A stretch of 51,299 nucleotides of DNA from Deinococcus marmoris (GCF_001949125.1 NZ_MSTI01000137.1:1-51299); one strand, 5' to 3'. Shown: positions 29,590 to 37,200, numbered from the stretch's first letter. A program made the numbers and translations. The notes: generated from the letters alone by a model not told the origin.

Positions 29590-29796
29590 GTGATCGGCTG
29601 GCTCGACTTGCTGACCGAGGGTGACACCCACCCGCGTCGCTTTGACGGCCCGGCCAGTCTGCGCCCCTACCTGCTGCGAATCGAACGCCTGTCCGAGGAA
29701 GCCGCCGACGCGCTGATCGAGGACGGCCACGTCGCCCCGCCCCTGGCCCGCCGGGAGTACAGGCTGCGGCCCCTGCTCTCCTCCGCTTCACCGTGA
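29590..29796 (+). CDS. unknown 68-aa protein
   Basis: This small charged protein starts at GTG 29590 (IGWLDLLTEGDTHPRRFDG). It is 16 bases after the previous stop, and its own stop overlaps the GTG of the next gene (GTGA). Between the previous stop and its start, a mini-ORF of six codons (ATG at 29573, stop TGA at 29591-29593) links the two by TGATG and GTGA overlaps. The family is not recognised. Confidence 0.5.
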   Translation: MIGWLDLLTEGDTHPRRFDGPASLRPYLLRIERLSEEAADALIEDGHVAPPLARREYRLRPLLSSASP

Positions 29797-30380
29797 GTGA
29801 CTCCGGGGTTCAGTCCATAGAGCAGGAAACGGATGGCCCTATCGTCGCCATCCCTGTCTATGCGGGCGTCAGTGAACTGGAACTGGGCATTATGGTCACG
29901 GTCTGCCGGTTGTGCGGCGGTGAAGGCGCGGCCATCACGGTCAACCGCTCGCGCGCCAGCATCGTGACCGCTGGGGGGCTGGTCAGCACGCCGCATGTGC
30001 TGTATGCCGCCCTGCCTGAGCCTGCTGCTTTGCTGCTGCCCGGCGGCCCCGGAGCCTTGAAGGCAGCCCGCGATCCGTTGCTCAAAACCTTTCTCGCATC
30101 CTACGCCGCGCTACCTACCGGCGCAAGCGGAAGCGGCCTGCTGCTGCTGGGCGAGGCTGGCGTCCTAAACGGGCGCGAGGTGGGCGGCCCGGCAGATCTG
30201 GCCGATACGCTGTGGGGCCACGGCGCAGGCGACGTGCATGCGGGCGAGGTCTGGACCGATGCACAGCTTTGCACCACACCGGGCGGCTTCCCGGCCCTGC
30301 ACGCCGCTCTGCATGTCGCCGCCGCCGTCTGGGGCGCGGAGGCGGCAGCAGATGCGGCGCGGCGGCTGGGTACGCTGTAA
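29793..30380 (+). CDS. DJ-1/PfpI-like protein lacking the nucleophilic cysteine
   Basis: The 195 residues have the class I glutamine-amidotransferase-like fold of DJ-1/PfpI or the N-terminal part of GATase-type AraC regulators: VAIPVYAGVSELELG, a GGEGAAI strand, LLLPGGPGAL, and the elbow region GSGLLLLGEAGVLNGREV. At the elbow most relatives have a cysteine (V-C-T-G pattern); here it reads SGSG, so an enzyme role is doubtful and a binding role more likely. The GTG start overlaps the stop of the 68-aa gene. No C-terminal DNA-binding domain is present. Confidence 0.65.
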   Translation: MSDSGVQSIEQETDGPIVAIPVYAGVSELELGIMVTVCRLCGGEGAAITVNRSRASIVTAGGLVSTPHVLYAALPEPAALLLPGGPGALKAARDPLLKTFLASYAALPTGASGSGLLLLGEAGVLNGREVGGPADLADTLWGHGAGDVHAGEVWTDAQLCTTPGGFPALHAALHVAAAVWGAEAAADAARRLGTL

Positions 30381-30420
30381 AGCGATTCGGCCCGATTCGC
30401 TGGGTCAAGACGCTGAAAAT

Positions 30421-30454
30421 GATCTCTCGCCCCAAGTTGCGAGGGGCGAGAGGT
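30421..30454. terminator. hairpin between convergent genes
   Basis: CTCTCGCCCC (30424-30433) pairs with GGGGCGAGAG (30443-30452). An AAAAT stretch on its left provides a short T-run for the minus strand. It lies between the convergent DJ-1-like and deacetylase genes. Confidence 0.6.
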
Positions 30455-30488
30455 CACTGGGCAGGCCGTCAGTGAAGTCGGCCCGAAT

Positions 30489-31334
30489 TCAGTCCAGACC
30501 TTCGCCCCCGGCTACCCCGTCGAACAGGCCCTTCAACGGCCAGTTGCGAATCGGCGTCCGCGTGCCGCCGATGCTGAAGTTCTCGGATCCCAGCATGCGG
30601 GTTTCCATCTCGTCGCGTTCTTCCTGCGACATCTGGCCCAGGCGGCTGTTCGGCCCCATCTGGGTGCCGTGGGCGGCCAGCGCGGCTTTCTTGTTCTCGC
30701 GGTAGGGGCTGACATCCATGCTGACTGCGATGGTGCTTTCCGAGACGCCGTACACTTCCGGGTCCAGATCCTGGCCCATGCGCGACAACCCCTTGGCAGC
30801 CTCCACATTCAGCGCCGTGAAATACAGCCGCTGCGGCCCGCCGTAGGGCAACACGCCCGTGCTGAAGAAGGCGGCGGTGGCGGCCCGGTTGATCTGGAGG
30901 TGATCGATGTGGCCGTACCCCCCGTGCGGATCGAAGGTCACCAGCACCTGCGGCTGATATTCCGCGATTACGGCGCGCAACTTGACCTCGATCTCCAGCG
31001 GCGTCACGTTCATCATCGCCAGCGGATCGTCATAGCGGGTGCGCTCGAAGCGGCCCGAGTCGTGGAAGTCCAGAAACACGGGTTCGGGGATTTCCAGCGC
31101 CTTGCACGCCTCGCGCAGCTCGTGTTCGCGCTGCTGGCCCAGGTCGTCCACGGTCATGCCCGGCACGGTGATCTTGCCCGCCTCGCCTCGGTTGGCGCAG
31201 ACCAGTTGCACGCGCACGCCCTTGCGCGCGTAATGCGTCAGCGTGCCGCCGACAGAAAATGCCTCGTCGTCGGGATGGGCGAAAACGGCCATCAGGGTGG
31301 GTTTAGAGGAGGACGCATCGTGTGAATCGGTCAT
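30489..31334 (-). CDS. PIG-L/BshB-like zinc deacetylase
   Basis: The 281 residues belong to the PIG-L/LmbE family, zinc enzymes that remove acetyl from N-acetylglucosaminyl compounds (MshB in mycothiol, BshB in bacillithiol synthesis). The metal motif VFAHPDDEAFSVGG, the second motif GGYGHIDHLQ and ANRGEAG are visible. A second bacillithiol gene (bshC) is in the same window, so a BshB role is plausible; sequence alone does not separate BshB from related amidases. The ATG at 31334 is fixed by TAGACT 7 bases upstream, and the longer frame to 31466 is rejected. Confidence 0.85.
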   Translation of the reverse strand: MTDSHDASSSKPTLMAVFAHPDDEAFSVGGTLTHYARKGVRVQLVCANRGEAGKITVPGMTVDDLGQQREHELREACKALEIPEPVFLDFHDSGRFERTRYDDPLAMMNVTPLEIEVKLRAVIAEYQPQVLVTFDPHGGYGHIDHLQINRAATAAFFSTGVLPYGGPQRLYFTALNVEAAKGLSRMGQDLDPEVYGVSESTIAVSMDVSPYRENKKAALAAHGTQMGPNSRLGQMSQEERDEMETRMLGSENFSIGGTRTPIRNWPLKGLFDGVAGGEGLD

Positions 31335-31341
31335 GCCCCGG

Positions 31342-31347
31342 AGTCTA
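31342..31347 (-). promoter_or_regulatory. -10 box TAGACT of the deacetylase gene
   Basis: TAGACT ends 7 bases before the ATG at 31334, a leaderless arrangement. Confidence 0.6.
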
Positions 31348-31387
31348 GTGCGGGAACGCGCCCGGCCCGCGCAACGTATCTGAAAGC

Positions 31388-31603
31388 ATGAAGCCGTCTC
31401 CAGAATCGGGCGTGCGCGGCACGGACTGGCCGCCCAGGCAAACGCCACCTGTAACGTCCGGTCCATTGTGGCTCTTGGCCTTGAGGGAAACGCGCAGAGA
31501 CGCGATGTATGCCGTGGTGGACGCCCTTAACTTCTTCGCCTTCGACGGCTGGTGGCAGGCCAGAGGCAAGCCCCAGCATCGGCCCATCCGGCGCAGGCGT
31601 TAA
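31388..31603 (+). CDS. possible small protein (71 aa)
   Basis: This unrecognised reading frame begins with ATG 5 bases after TATCTG. The C-terminal half (MYAVVDALNFFAFDGWWQARG) is amphipathic and Trp/Phe-rich, ending in an Arg run. Its stop is 4 bases before the ATG of the next small gene, suggesting a two-gene unit. Coding status is uncertain. Confidence 0.4.
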   Translation: MKPSPESGVRGTDWPPRQTPPVTSGPLWLLALRETRRDAMYAVVDALNFFAFDGWWQARGKPQHRPIRRRR

Positions 31604-31607
31604 TTCG

Positions 31608-31874
31608 ATGCGAAATGTCCTCAGCTCTCTCTGGGCCGTGTTCCGCGCCCTGTTCCTGGGAGTGATCGGTCAGCCGGACGGCGGCACCGAGCCGGAAGCC
31701 CAGGCCAGAAAGGCCCGTCAGCGCCAGCGAGTGCAGGAAAATCGGCCCAGCGGCCCCCTCCAGACCCTGGGTACGCTGGTCCGCACGGCCTTTTACGCTG
31801 CCATCTTTCAGCCGGACAATCATCCCCAGGACGGCGAGGACTCTCCGGCTTCCAGACGCAAACCGCGCAGATAG
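31608..31874 (+). CDS. small protein with internal repeat (88 aa)
   Basis: The family is not recognised. It has two copies of a hydrophobic motif: VFRALFLGVIGQPDGG near residues 10-25 and LVRTAFYAAIFQPDNH near 57-72, separated by a charged helix. This looks like a duplicated membrane-surface segment. The last 55 bases overlap, tail to tail, the gene on the other strand. Confidence 0.5.
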   Translation: MRNVLSSLWAVFRALFLGVIGQPDGGTEPEAQARKARQRQRVQENRPSGPLQTLGTLVRTAFYAAIFQPDNHPQDGEDSPASRRKPRR

Positions 31875-32053
31875 AAGTCCCACACGGCGTCCGGCCAGGT
31901 CTGGTAGATCAGGCGGCGGTTGGGCACGTCGGCGGCCTCCAGCGCCTCGCCGATGGCGCGGTAAAAGCGGCTGCCCTGCTGTTTCATCGCCAGCGCCGTC
32001 CAGTACACTTCGGCGGCCATCAGCGTTTCCAGGCGTTCGGCGTCCATATCCAT
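31820..32053 (-). CDS. unknown 77-aa protein
   Basis: This small helical protein (MDMDAERLETLMAAEVYWTA at the start, then a conserved-looking region rich in Trp, Tyr and Arg) has no recognised family. A CATGAT box ends 6 bases before the ATG at 32053, consistent with leaderless initiation. It is divergent from the ParA-like gene and overlaps the 88-aa gene by 55 bases at the 3' end. Confidence 0.55.
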   Translation of the reverse strand: MDMDAERLETLMAAEVYWTALAMKQQGSRFYRAIGEALEAADVPNRRLIYQTWPDAVWDFYLRGLRLEAGESSPSWG

Positions 32054-32092
32054 GCCCCCATCATGCCTGACGCAATCTCCTGGCCCGTCTGC

Positions 32093-32098
32093 TACGCT
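32093..32098 (+). promoter_or_regulatory. -10 box TACGCT, leaderless promoter of the ParA-like operon
   Basis: TACGCT ends 6 bases before the ATG at 32105, inside the longer possible frame, and so fixes the start. Confidence 0.6.
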
Positions 32099-32104
32099 CC
32101 CTCC

Positions 32105-32722
32105 ATGTCCCGCGTCCTTGCCATCACGTCCGAGAAGGGAGGCGTGGGCAAAAGCACGCTGGCGGTCCATCTGGCCGGAGCCTTCACCGAGCGCGGCCTG
32201 TCCACCGTTCTGATCGACGAGGACGGGCGCGTGGGCAGCAGCCTGCGCTGGGCTGAGCGTGCTGGAGAGGCTGGCCTGAGCTTTCCCGTGCTGACCCCGG
32301 ACGACGTGAAACCCAAGAAACTGGCGGCTGCCGATGCCGTTCTGATCGACACCGAGGGCCGCCCCAAACGCAAGGAACTGCGTCGCCTCTCCGAACGCGC
32401 GGACCTGATTCTGGTCCCGTCCGGCGTGAGTGCGCTGGAACTGGACTCCACCCTTGACCTGCTGGACTTCTTGCTGGAGGCGGGCGATGTGGGCCGCAAA
32501 ACCCGTATCGTCCTGACCCGCGTGCCGCCCGTGGGCCACGCCGGAGAGGACGCCCGCGAGAACCTGCGCGACGAGGGATTGACCGTCTGCAACACCCTCG
32601 TGCGCCAGTACGCCGCGTACCAGAAGGCTGCCGAACTGGGAACGCTGGCCCGCGACGTGCGTGACACCCGCGCCGCCGTGGCCTGGGCCGACATCCTGGC
32701 CCTATCGCGGGAGCTGCTGTGA
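32105..32722 (+). CDS. ParA/MinD-like ATPase
   Basis: This 205-residue single-domain deviant-Walker ATPase shows SEKGGVGKSTLAVHLAGAF, VLIDEDGRVGSSLRWA (the usual D-x-D-P-Q-x-S switch is altered), DAVLIDTEGRP and LILVPSGVSALELDS. Small ParA-like proteins position plasmids, chromosomes or protein complexes. It heads an operon with a small ribbon-helix-helix-like protein and a HEAGH membrane protein. It is not the chromosomal soj, since no parB or gid genes are near. Confidence 0.85.
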   Translation: MSRVLAITSEKGGVGKSTLAVHLAGAFTERGLSTVLIDEDGRVGSSLRWAERAGEAGLSFPVLTPDDVKPKKLAAADAVLIDTEGRPKRKELRRLSERADLILVPSGVSALELDSTLDLLDFLLEAGDVGRKTRIVLTRVPPVGHAGEDARENLRDEGLTVCNTLVRQYAAYQKAAELGTLARDVRDTRAAVAWADILALSRELL

Positions 32723-32747
32723 GGTTCTTGCTGCTGGGGCACGGCTG

Positions 32748-32993
32748 ATGGGACGTTTCGATTATCTGGACGGCAAATCGAAGAAGGGCAGGAAAGAAAG
32801 CCTCCGCAAAGCCGCCCCTGCGCCCGATGGCCGCCACAAGGGCGAATCCGGCGAACGCGTGGAAGTCGTTTACATCCGCAAGGAAACGCTGCGGGCCGTG
32901 TGGCGCGAGGTCCGGCGCGACGGCGACACCGCCGAGAGCGTCAGCGAACTGGTGGAAGACCTGTTGCTGGCGTGGCTGCGCGAACGGGCGTAA
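32748..32993 (+). CDS. small basic protein, ribbon-helix-helix-like
   Basis: The first 35 of its 81 residues are Lys/Arg/Gly-rich and probably disordered. The second half (RVEVVYIRKETLRAVWREVR, then SVSELVEDLLLAWLRERA) has the strand-helix-helix pattern of ribbon-helix-helix DNA-binding dimers. ParA proteins often work with such small partners (ParG, omega), so it may be the DNA-binding or adaptor partner of the preceding ATPase. The fold is inferred from pattern only. Confidence 0.6.
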   Translation: MGRFDYLDGKSKKGRKESLRKAAPAPDGRHKGESGERVEVVYIRKETLRAVWREVRRDGDTAESVSELVEDLLLAWLRERA

Positions 32994-32996
32994 ACG

Positions 32997-33491
32997 GTGA
33001 CCCCGCTTCAGCGCAAGGCGGCACGTATCGCGGGGTTGCTCGTGGCTCTTATTTTTATCGTCCCTGGCGTCATTCACCCGCTCCAGGGCCACCCCCTCGA
33101 TCTGGTCAATCTGATCTTCCACGAGGCGGGCCACGTTCTGCTGATCTGGGTGGGTGAAACGGTCACGCTGCTGGGCGGCAGCCTGTTTCAACTGCTGATC
33201 CCCGCCGCCTGCATCACCGCTTTCCTGTTGCGCGGGGACCGCTACGCGGCGGGCATCGTGACGCTGTGGCTGGGGCAATCCTTCGCGGGGGTGTCCGCCT
33301 ACATCCGCGACGCGCCCACCCGCAATCTGGACCTGATTACAGGCGATCCCGATACCCATGACTGGTGGCAATTGCTGGGCGGCTGGGACGCGCTGAATCT
33401 GGCCGAACCGCTGGGCCGGGTGGTCTTTTTTCTGGCGCTGGCCTCGGTGATCGTCGGCTCGGCGCTGGCGTTGTGGGACGACGTGCGCTGA
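32997..33491 (+). CDS. membrane protein with HEAGH zinc motif
   Basis: This is a 164-residue protein with about four or five membrane helices. The second helix contains LIFHEAGHVLL, the H-E-x-x-H motif of intramembrane metalloproteases (M50-like) and of zinc peptidases in general. A later HDWWQLLGGW segment could provide a third ligand. It lacks the usual length and the NPDG-type motif of site-2 proteases, so peptidase activity is uncertain. The GTG start is 3 bases after the stop of the small basic protein. Confidence 0.65.
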   Translation: MTPLQRKAARIAGLLVALIFIVPGVIHPLQGHPLDLVNLIFHEAGHVLLIWVGETVTLLGGSLFQLLIPAACITAFLLRGDRYAAGIVTLWLGQSFAGVSAYIRDAPTRNLDLITGDPDTHDWWQLLGGWDALNLAEPLGRVVFFLALASVIVGSALALWDDVR

Positions 33492-33515
33492 ATCGCCAGA
33501 CCTGTGCATGACAGC

Positions 33516-33543
33516 AAAAAGCCCCCTCCGCGCGGGAGAGGGC
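33516..33543 (-). terminator. rho-independent terminator of the aldo-keto reductase
   Basis: On the minus strand a GC-rich stem (GCCCTCTCC with GGAGGGGGC, one mismatch) is followed by TTTTTG. It also closes the plus-strand ParA operon region. Confidence 0.75.
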
Positions 33544-33564
33544 AGTTGAAGATTCCTTCGCCGT

Positions 33565-34512
33565 TTACGCCGGGTTCAGAATTTCCTCGATCTTCTGCTG
33601 CACGTCGTCGCTGAGGCGCACGCCGCCCGCTTTCACGGTGTCCTGAATCTGGGAAACCTTGGTGGCTCCGGTGATCACGCTGCTGACCCCCGGCTGGCGC
33701 AGCAACCATGCCAGCGCTAGTTGCGCCCGCGTGATGCCCAGATCGTCGGCAATCGGCTTCAGGTCACGCACCTTCTGGATGTTCTCTTCCGTCAGGAAGT
33801 TCTTGCCCCAGTTTTCCTTCTCGGTCAGGCGTGCGCCTTCCGGTTTGCCGTCGTCGTACTTGCCGGTCAGCAGGCCCATCGCCAGCGGACTCCAGACCAC
33901 CAGGCCGATGCCTGCGCCTGCGGTGTAGGGCAGAATTTCCTTCTCCACGCGTTCGCGGCGCAGCATGGAGTATTCCGGCTGCTCGGTCACGGGACCGTGC
34001 AGGCCGTTGGCGCGGGCGAATTCCACGGCCTGGGCAATGCGCGCGGCGGGCCACATGGACGTGCCCCAGTACATGGCCTGACCGTTGCGGACCACCTGAT
34101 CGAAGGCCATCACGATCTCTTCCATCGGCACGTCGGGGTCATAGCGGTGGGCGAAATAGATGTCCAGATAATCGGTTTCCAGACGCTTGAGGGTCTTGCC
34201 GATGCTTTCCAGCACATGCTTGCGGCTCAGGCCCCGGTCATTCACATCGTCGCTCATGGGCCAGAACACCTTGCTGGACAGCACCAGCGTGTGCCGGGGC
34301 AATTCCTTGAGGACCGTGCCCATCAGTTCCTCGCTGCGGCCCCTGGCGTAGATATCGGCCTGATCGAAGAAATTCACGCCGCCCTCGTAGGCCGCCGTCA
34401 CGATGTCGCGGACCATCTTCTGATCGTCCACGCCCGCGCCGTAGGTTTCCCAGCCGCCCAGCGCGACTTCACTGACTTTCAGACCACTCCTGCCCAGATT
34501 CCGGTATTCCAT
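33565..34512 (-). CDS. aldo/keto reductase
   Basis: The protein has 315 residues. The family tetrad is visible: Asp and Tyr in FFDQADIYARGRSEELMG, Lys in LSSKVFWP and His in IYFAHRYDPDVP. NADPH-binding residues are near VVWSPLAMGLLTGKY and SSVITGATKVSQI. It resembles the Kv-beta/MgrA subgroup, which reduces aldehydes, often methylglyoxal-type. It is a single gene with its own leaderless promoter and terminator. Confidence 0.92.
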   Translation of the reverse strand: MEYRNLGRSGLKVSEVALGGWETYGAGVDDQKMVRDIVTAAYEGGVNFFDQADIYARGRSEELMGTVLKELPRHTLVLSSKVFWPMSDDVNDRGLSRKHVLESIGKTLKRLETDYLDIYFAHRYDPDVPMEEIVMAFDQVVRNGQAMYWGTSMWPAARIAQAVEFARANGLHGPVTEQPEYSMLRRERVEKEILPYTAGAGIGLVVWSPLAMGLLTGKYDDGKPEGARLTEKENWGKNFLTEENIQKVRDLKPIADDLGITRAQLALAWLLRQPGVSSVITGATKVSQIQDTVKAGGVRLSDDVQQKIEEILNPA

Positions 34513-34520
34513 AAGTTGCT

Positions 34521-34526
34521 ACTTTA
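34521..34526 (-). promoter_or_regulatory. -10 box TAAAGT of the aldo/keto reductase
   Basis: TAAAGT ends 8 bases before the ATG at 34512; no ribosome-binding site is present. Confidence 0.55.
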
Positions 34527-34585
34527 ACTCTTAAAGCATGGAGTGAGGCCAGATTCAAAGTTGGGTGAAGGCCGGGCGAAGGTGT

Positions 34586-35557
34586 TTACCCCTCTTCCCC
34601 CAGCAATTCCCCCAGCGTTCCCACGTCCAGATTGCCGCCGCTGACCACCGCCACCACCGGGCCAGGGCCAAAGTCATACCCGCAGTACAGGGCTGCCGCC
34701 ACCGTCACTGCGCCGCTGGGTTCGGCCACCAGTCGGGCGCGCAGGGCCGTGTCCCGCACCGCCCGCCGCATCTGCGCCTCGCTGACGGTCACGATGTCGT
34801 CCACATGGGCGCGGATGTGTTCCCAGGTCAGCTCACCCAGTGTCGTCACGCGCAGGCCGTCGGCCAGGGTGCGGGCCACCTGCGCCGGGTCCCAGTTCAC
34901 ACGCTGCCCGGCCCGCAGACTGGCCTGCGCGTCCGCCGCCAGTTCGGGTTCCACACCGATCACGCGCACATCCGGGCGCAGGGTTTTGATGGCAGTCGCC
35001 ACCCCGGAAATCAGCCCGCCGCCGCTGACCGGCACCAGCACCGTGCCGACGGTGGGCAGGTCCTCCAGAATCTCCAGCCCCACCGTCCCGGCCCCGGCGA
35101 TGATCTGCGGATCGTCGTAGGGCGGCACCGGGGTCAGGCCGCGCTCCGCCGCAAGTTCTCTGGCCTTTGCGGCCCGTTCCTCGCTGGCGTTGCCCACCAG
35201 CACGACTTCCGCGCCGCACGCACGGGTGGCGGCCAGCTTGGTCTGTGGCGCACCGGACGGCATGACCACCACTGCCGGAATGCCCAGCGCCCGCGCCGCG
35301 TAAGCCACCGCCCCCGCGTGGTTGCCGCTGGAATGGGCCACCACACCCCTGGCCCGTTCATCAGCCGTCAACGACAGCAGCTTGTTGAAGGCTCCGCGCA
35401 ACTTGAAAGCCCCGGTGGGGTGCAGGTTCTCGGCCTTGAGCCACAGTTCCTCGTTGGGAAAGGCGATGAGCGGCGTGCGGCCTACCCAGCCGTTCAGGCG
35501 GGTCTGGGCGGCCTGAATGTCGGCCAGGGTGACGAGCATTTCGGCATTGAGGGTCAT
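34586..35557 (-). CDS. threonine dehydratase / serine racemase-type PLP enzyme
   Basis: This fold-type II enzyme of 323 residues deaminates threonine or serine, or racemises serine. PLP-lysine: TGAFKLRGAFNKL; substrate loop SSGNHAGAVAYAA; phosphate-binding glycines SGGGLISGVATA; C-terminal VSGGNLD. There is no ACT domain, so it is the catabolic or racemase type and not the isoleucine-regulated IlvA. GGAGG lies 7 bases before the ATG. It is divergent from the MBL hydrolase gene, with overlapping -10 boxes. Confidence 0.88.
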   Translation of the reverse strand: MTLNAEMLVTLADIQAAQTRLNGWVGRTPLIAFPNEELWLKAENLHPTGAFKLRGAFNKLLSLTADERARGVVAHSSGNHAGAVAYAARALGIPAVVVMPSGAPQTKLAATRACGAEVVLVGNASEERAAKARELAAERGLTPVPPYDDPQIIAGAGTVGLEILEDLPTVGTVLVPVSGGGLISGVATAIKTLRPDVRVIGVEPELAADAQASLRAGQRVNWDPAQVARTLADGLRVTTLGELTWEHIRAHVDDIVTVSEAQMRRAVRDTALRARLVAEPSGAVTVAAALYCGYDFGPGPVVAVVSGGNLDVGTLGELLGEEG

Positions 35558-35576
35558 AGGTGCGCCTCCTGCCTCC

Positions 35577-35586
35577 ACGCTACCCT
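35577..35586. promoter_or_regulatory. overlapping divergent -10 boxes
   Basis: The ten bases ACGCTACCCT hold a minus-strand TAGCGT (35582-35577, for the dehydratase) and a plus-strand TACCCT (35581-35586, for the MBL gene at 35594), sharing two bases. Only one polymerase could open this site at a time. Confidence 0.55.
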
Positions 35587-35593
35587 GTCTGAC

Positions 35594-36493
35594 ATGCCCC
35601 TGATTGCCCTGGCCCCCGGCGTCCTCTACTTTCCCGGCGCGGTCAACAGTTTCGTGGTGGTGGGCCGGGAAACGGACGCCCTGCTGGTGGATACTGGCCT
35701 GGACGACTCGCACGCGCGCAAGCTGCTGCGGGCGGTGGCAGAGGCGGGCCTTGTTCCCAGCGGTATCCTGAACACTCACAGTCACGCCGATCACCACGGC
35801 GGGAACGCTTTCATCCTGGGGCGCTTTCCCGAACTGAAAGTCTTTGCCCCACCGCTGGAAGACGCCATCATCACCCATCCGATTCTGGAGCCGCTCACGC
35901 TGTTCGGCGCACGCCCGCCGCGCGAGTTGCAGAACAAATTCCTGCTCGCGCCGCCCAGCCCTGCCCGCCTTGCCCCTGAGCCGGGTCTGTGCCGCATCGG
36001 TGGGGCCGATATCGAGCTGATCGAGGTGGCCGGGCACGCTTCCATGATGTACGCCGTGCGCGTGGGCGAGGTGCTGTACGCCACCGACGCCCTGTTCGGC
36101 CCCGATGTATTGACCAAACACCCGCTGACCTTCTGCGCCGATTCGGGATTGCAGAAGCAGAGTGCCGCGAAACTGGCCGAACTGGAAGGCGTTCGCACCG
36201 TACTGCCGGGCCACGGCGAGTCATCGGATGATTTAGCTGGAATGGTGGCGGTCAACCTCGCCTCCTATGAACGCACGACAGAGGCGGTGTTGGATGCGGT
36301 GAACGGGGGAGAGGCCAGCATCGACGAACTGCTGGCCCGCGTCTGCGGCGCACTGGATGTCGAGATGAGCAACGCCGGGGCTGTCCTTCTCAACCGCGCC
36401 GTGATCAGCGCCCACCTGACCGAATTGCTGGAATCAGGGCAGGTGGAGATGAAGGTTCTGGACAATAAACTCATCTTCAGCGCACAAGCGTAA
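35594..36493 (+). CDS. MBL-fold metallo-hydrolase
   Basis: The protein has 299 residues. The metallo-beta-lactamase core is HSHADHHGG (H-x-H-x-D-H), followed by the glycine-His GHASMMY, the bridging Asp in YATDALFG and the final His in PGHGES. A C-terminal helical domain (about 235-299) resembles the winged-helix-like tail of LACTB2/glyoxalase-II-like enzymes. The substrate is unknown. The ATG at 35594 is leaderless (TACCCT, 7 bases). Confidence 0.85.
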   Translation: MPLIALAPGVLYFPGAVNSFVVVGRETDALLVDTGLDDSHARKLLRAVAEAGLVPSGILNTHSHADHHGGNAFILGRFPELKVFAPPLEDAIITHPILEPLTLFGARPPRELQNKFLLAPPSPARLAPEPGLCRIGGADIELIEVAGHASMMYAVRVGEVLYATDALFGPDVLTKHPLTFCADSGLQKQSAAKLAELEGVRTVLPGHGESSDDLAGMVAVNLASYERTTEAVLDAVNGGEASIDELLARVCGALDVEMSNAGAVLLNRAVISAHLTELLESGQVEMKVLDNKLIFSAQA

Positions 36494-36528
36494 AGGAACT
36501 CAAATGGCCCGCGCGGGGACGCTGGGAG

Positions 36529-36534
36529 TAGCGT
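36529..36534 (+). promoter_or_regulatory. -10 box TAGCGT of dps
   Basis: TAGCGT ends 6 bases before the ATG at 36541, a leaderless arrangement. Confidence 0.6.
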
Positions 36535-36540
36535 AGGGAT

Positions 36541-37182
36541 ATGACCAAGAAGAGCAAGACTGATCCCTCCACGCCCAGCAAGGCCAGCAAAAGCGCCGCC
36601 GATCAGGCGAGCAAGGCCAAGGCCGGCAAGCCCGGTGTGACCCCCAGCGGCGAGGCCAAGGCCGACGCGGCCCATCTGGATACGGCGTTCAACGCCCTGG
36701 TGGACCACAACTACCTGACGGAGAGCGAGTTCGACACCGTGGCCGAGACATTGCAGCGCAACCTCGCCACCACCATCACCCTGTACCTGAAGTTCAAGAA
36801 GTACCACTGGGACATCCGGGGGCGCTTCTTCCGTGATCTGCATCTGGCCTATGACGAGTTCATCGAGGAAATCTTCCCCGGCATCGACGAGCAGGCCGAG
36901 CGTCTGGTGGCCCTGGGCGGCAGCCCCATCGCCGCGCCCAGCGATCTGGAGCGCTTCAGCGTGGTCAAGGTCCCCACCGAAACCGTGCGTGACGCCCGCG
37001 CCCAGGTGGCCGATCTGGTCAGCGACCTGACCCGCGTGTCCAGGGGCTACCGCGACGACAGCAAGGCCGTGGACGCAGCCAACGACCCCGCCACTTCCGA
37101 CATGTACAACGGCTACGCGGCCACCATCGACAAGATCCGCTGGATGCTTCAGGCGATCATGGACGATGACCGTCTGAACTGA
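36541..37182 (+). CDS. dps: Dps-family DNA-binding ferritin-like protein
   Basis: The protein has 213 residues. The Dps fold spans about 55-213, with the inter-subunit ferroxidase residues in FKKYHWDIRGRFFRDLHLAYDEF and the E-x-x-D-E-x-A-E-R pattern in EEIFPGIDEQAERLVALGG. The first 50 residues form a Lys/Ser/Ala tail as in Dps1 of D. radiodurans, where such a tail binds DNA and metal. It stores iron as a 12-mer and protects DNA from peroxide. It is followed by a strong terminator. Confidence 0.93.
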   Translation: MTKKSKTDPSTPSKASKSAADQASKAKAGKPGVTPSGEAKADAAHLDTAFNALVDHNYLTESEFDTVAETLQRNLATTITLYLKFKKYHWDIRGRFFRDLHLAYDEFIEEIFPGIDEQAERLVALGGSPIAAPSDLERFSVVKVPTETVRDARAQVADLVSDLTRVSRGYRDDSKAVDAANDPATSDMYNGYAATIDKIRWMLQAIMDDDRLN

Positions 37183-37200
37183 GGTTTTGAGCAAGAGGAT

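Noticed and set aside
31335..31466. 44-residue N-terminal extension of the PIG-L deacetylase
   Set aside because: TAGACT lies within it, 7 bases before the family-like start MTDSHDASSSKP.
34565..35593. Plus-strand extension in front of the MBL hydrolase
   Set aside because: It is the complement of the threonine dehydratase gene, and the TACCCT box fixes the start at 35594.
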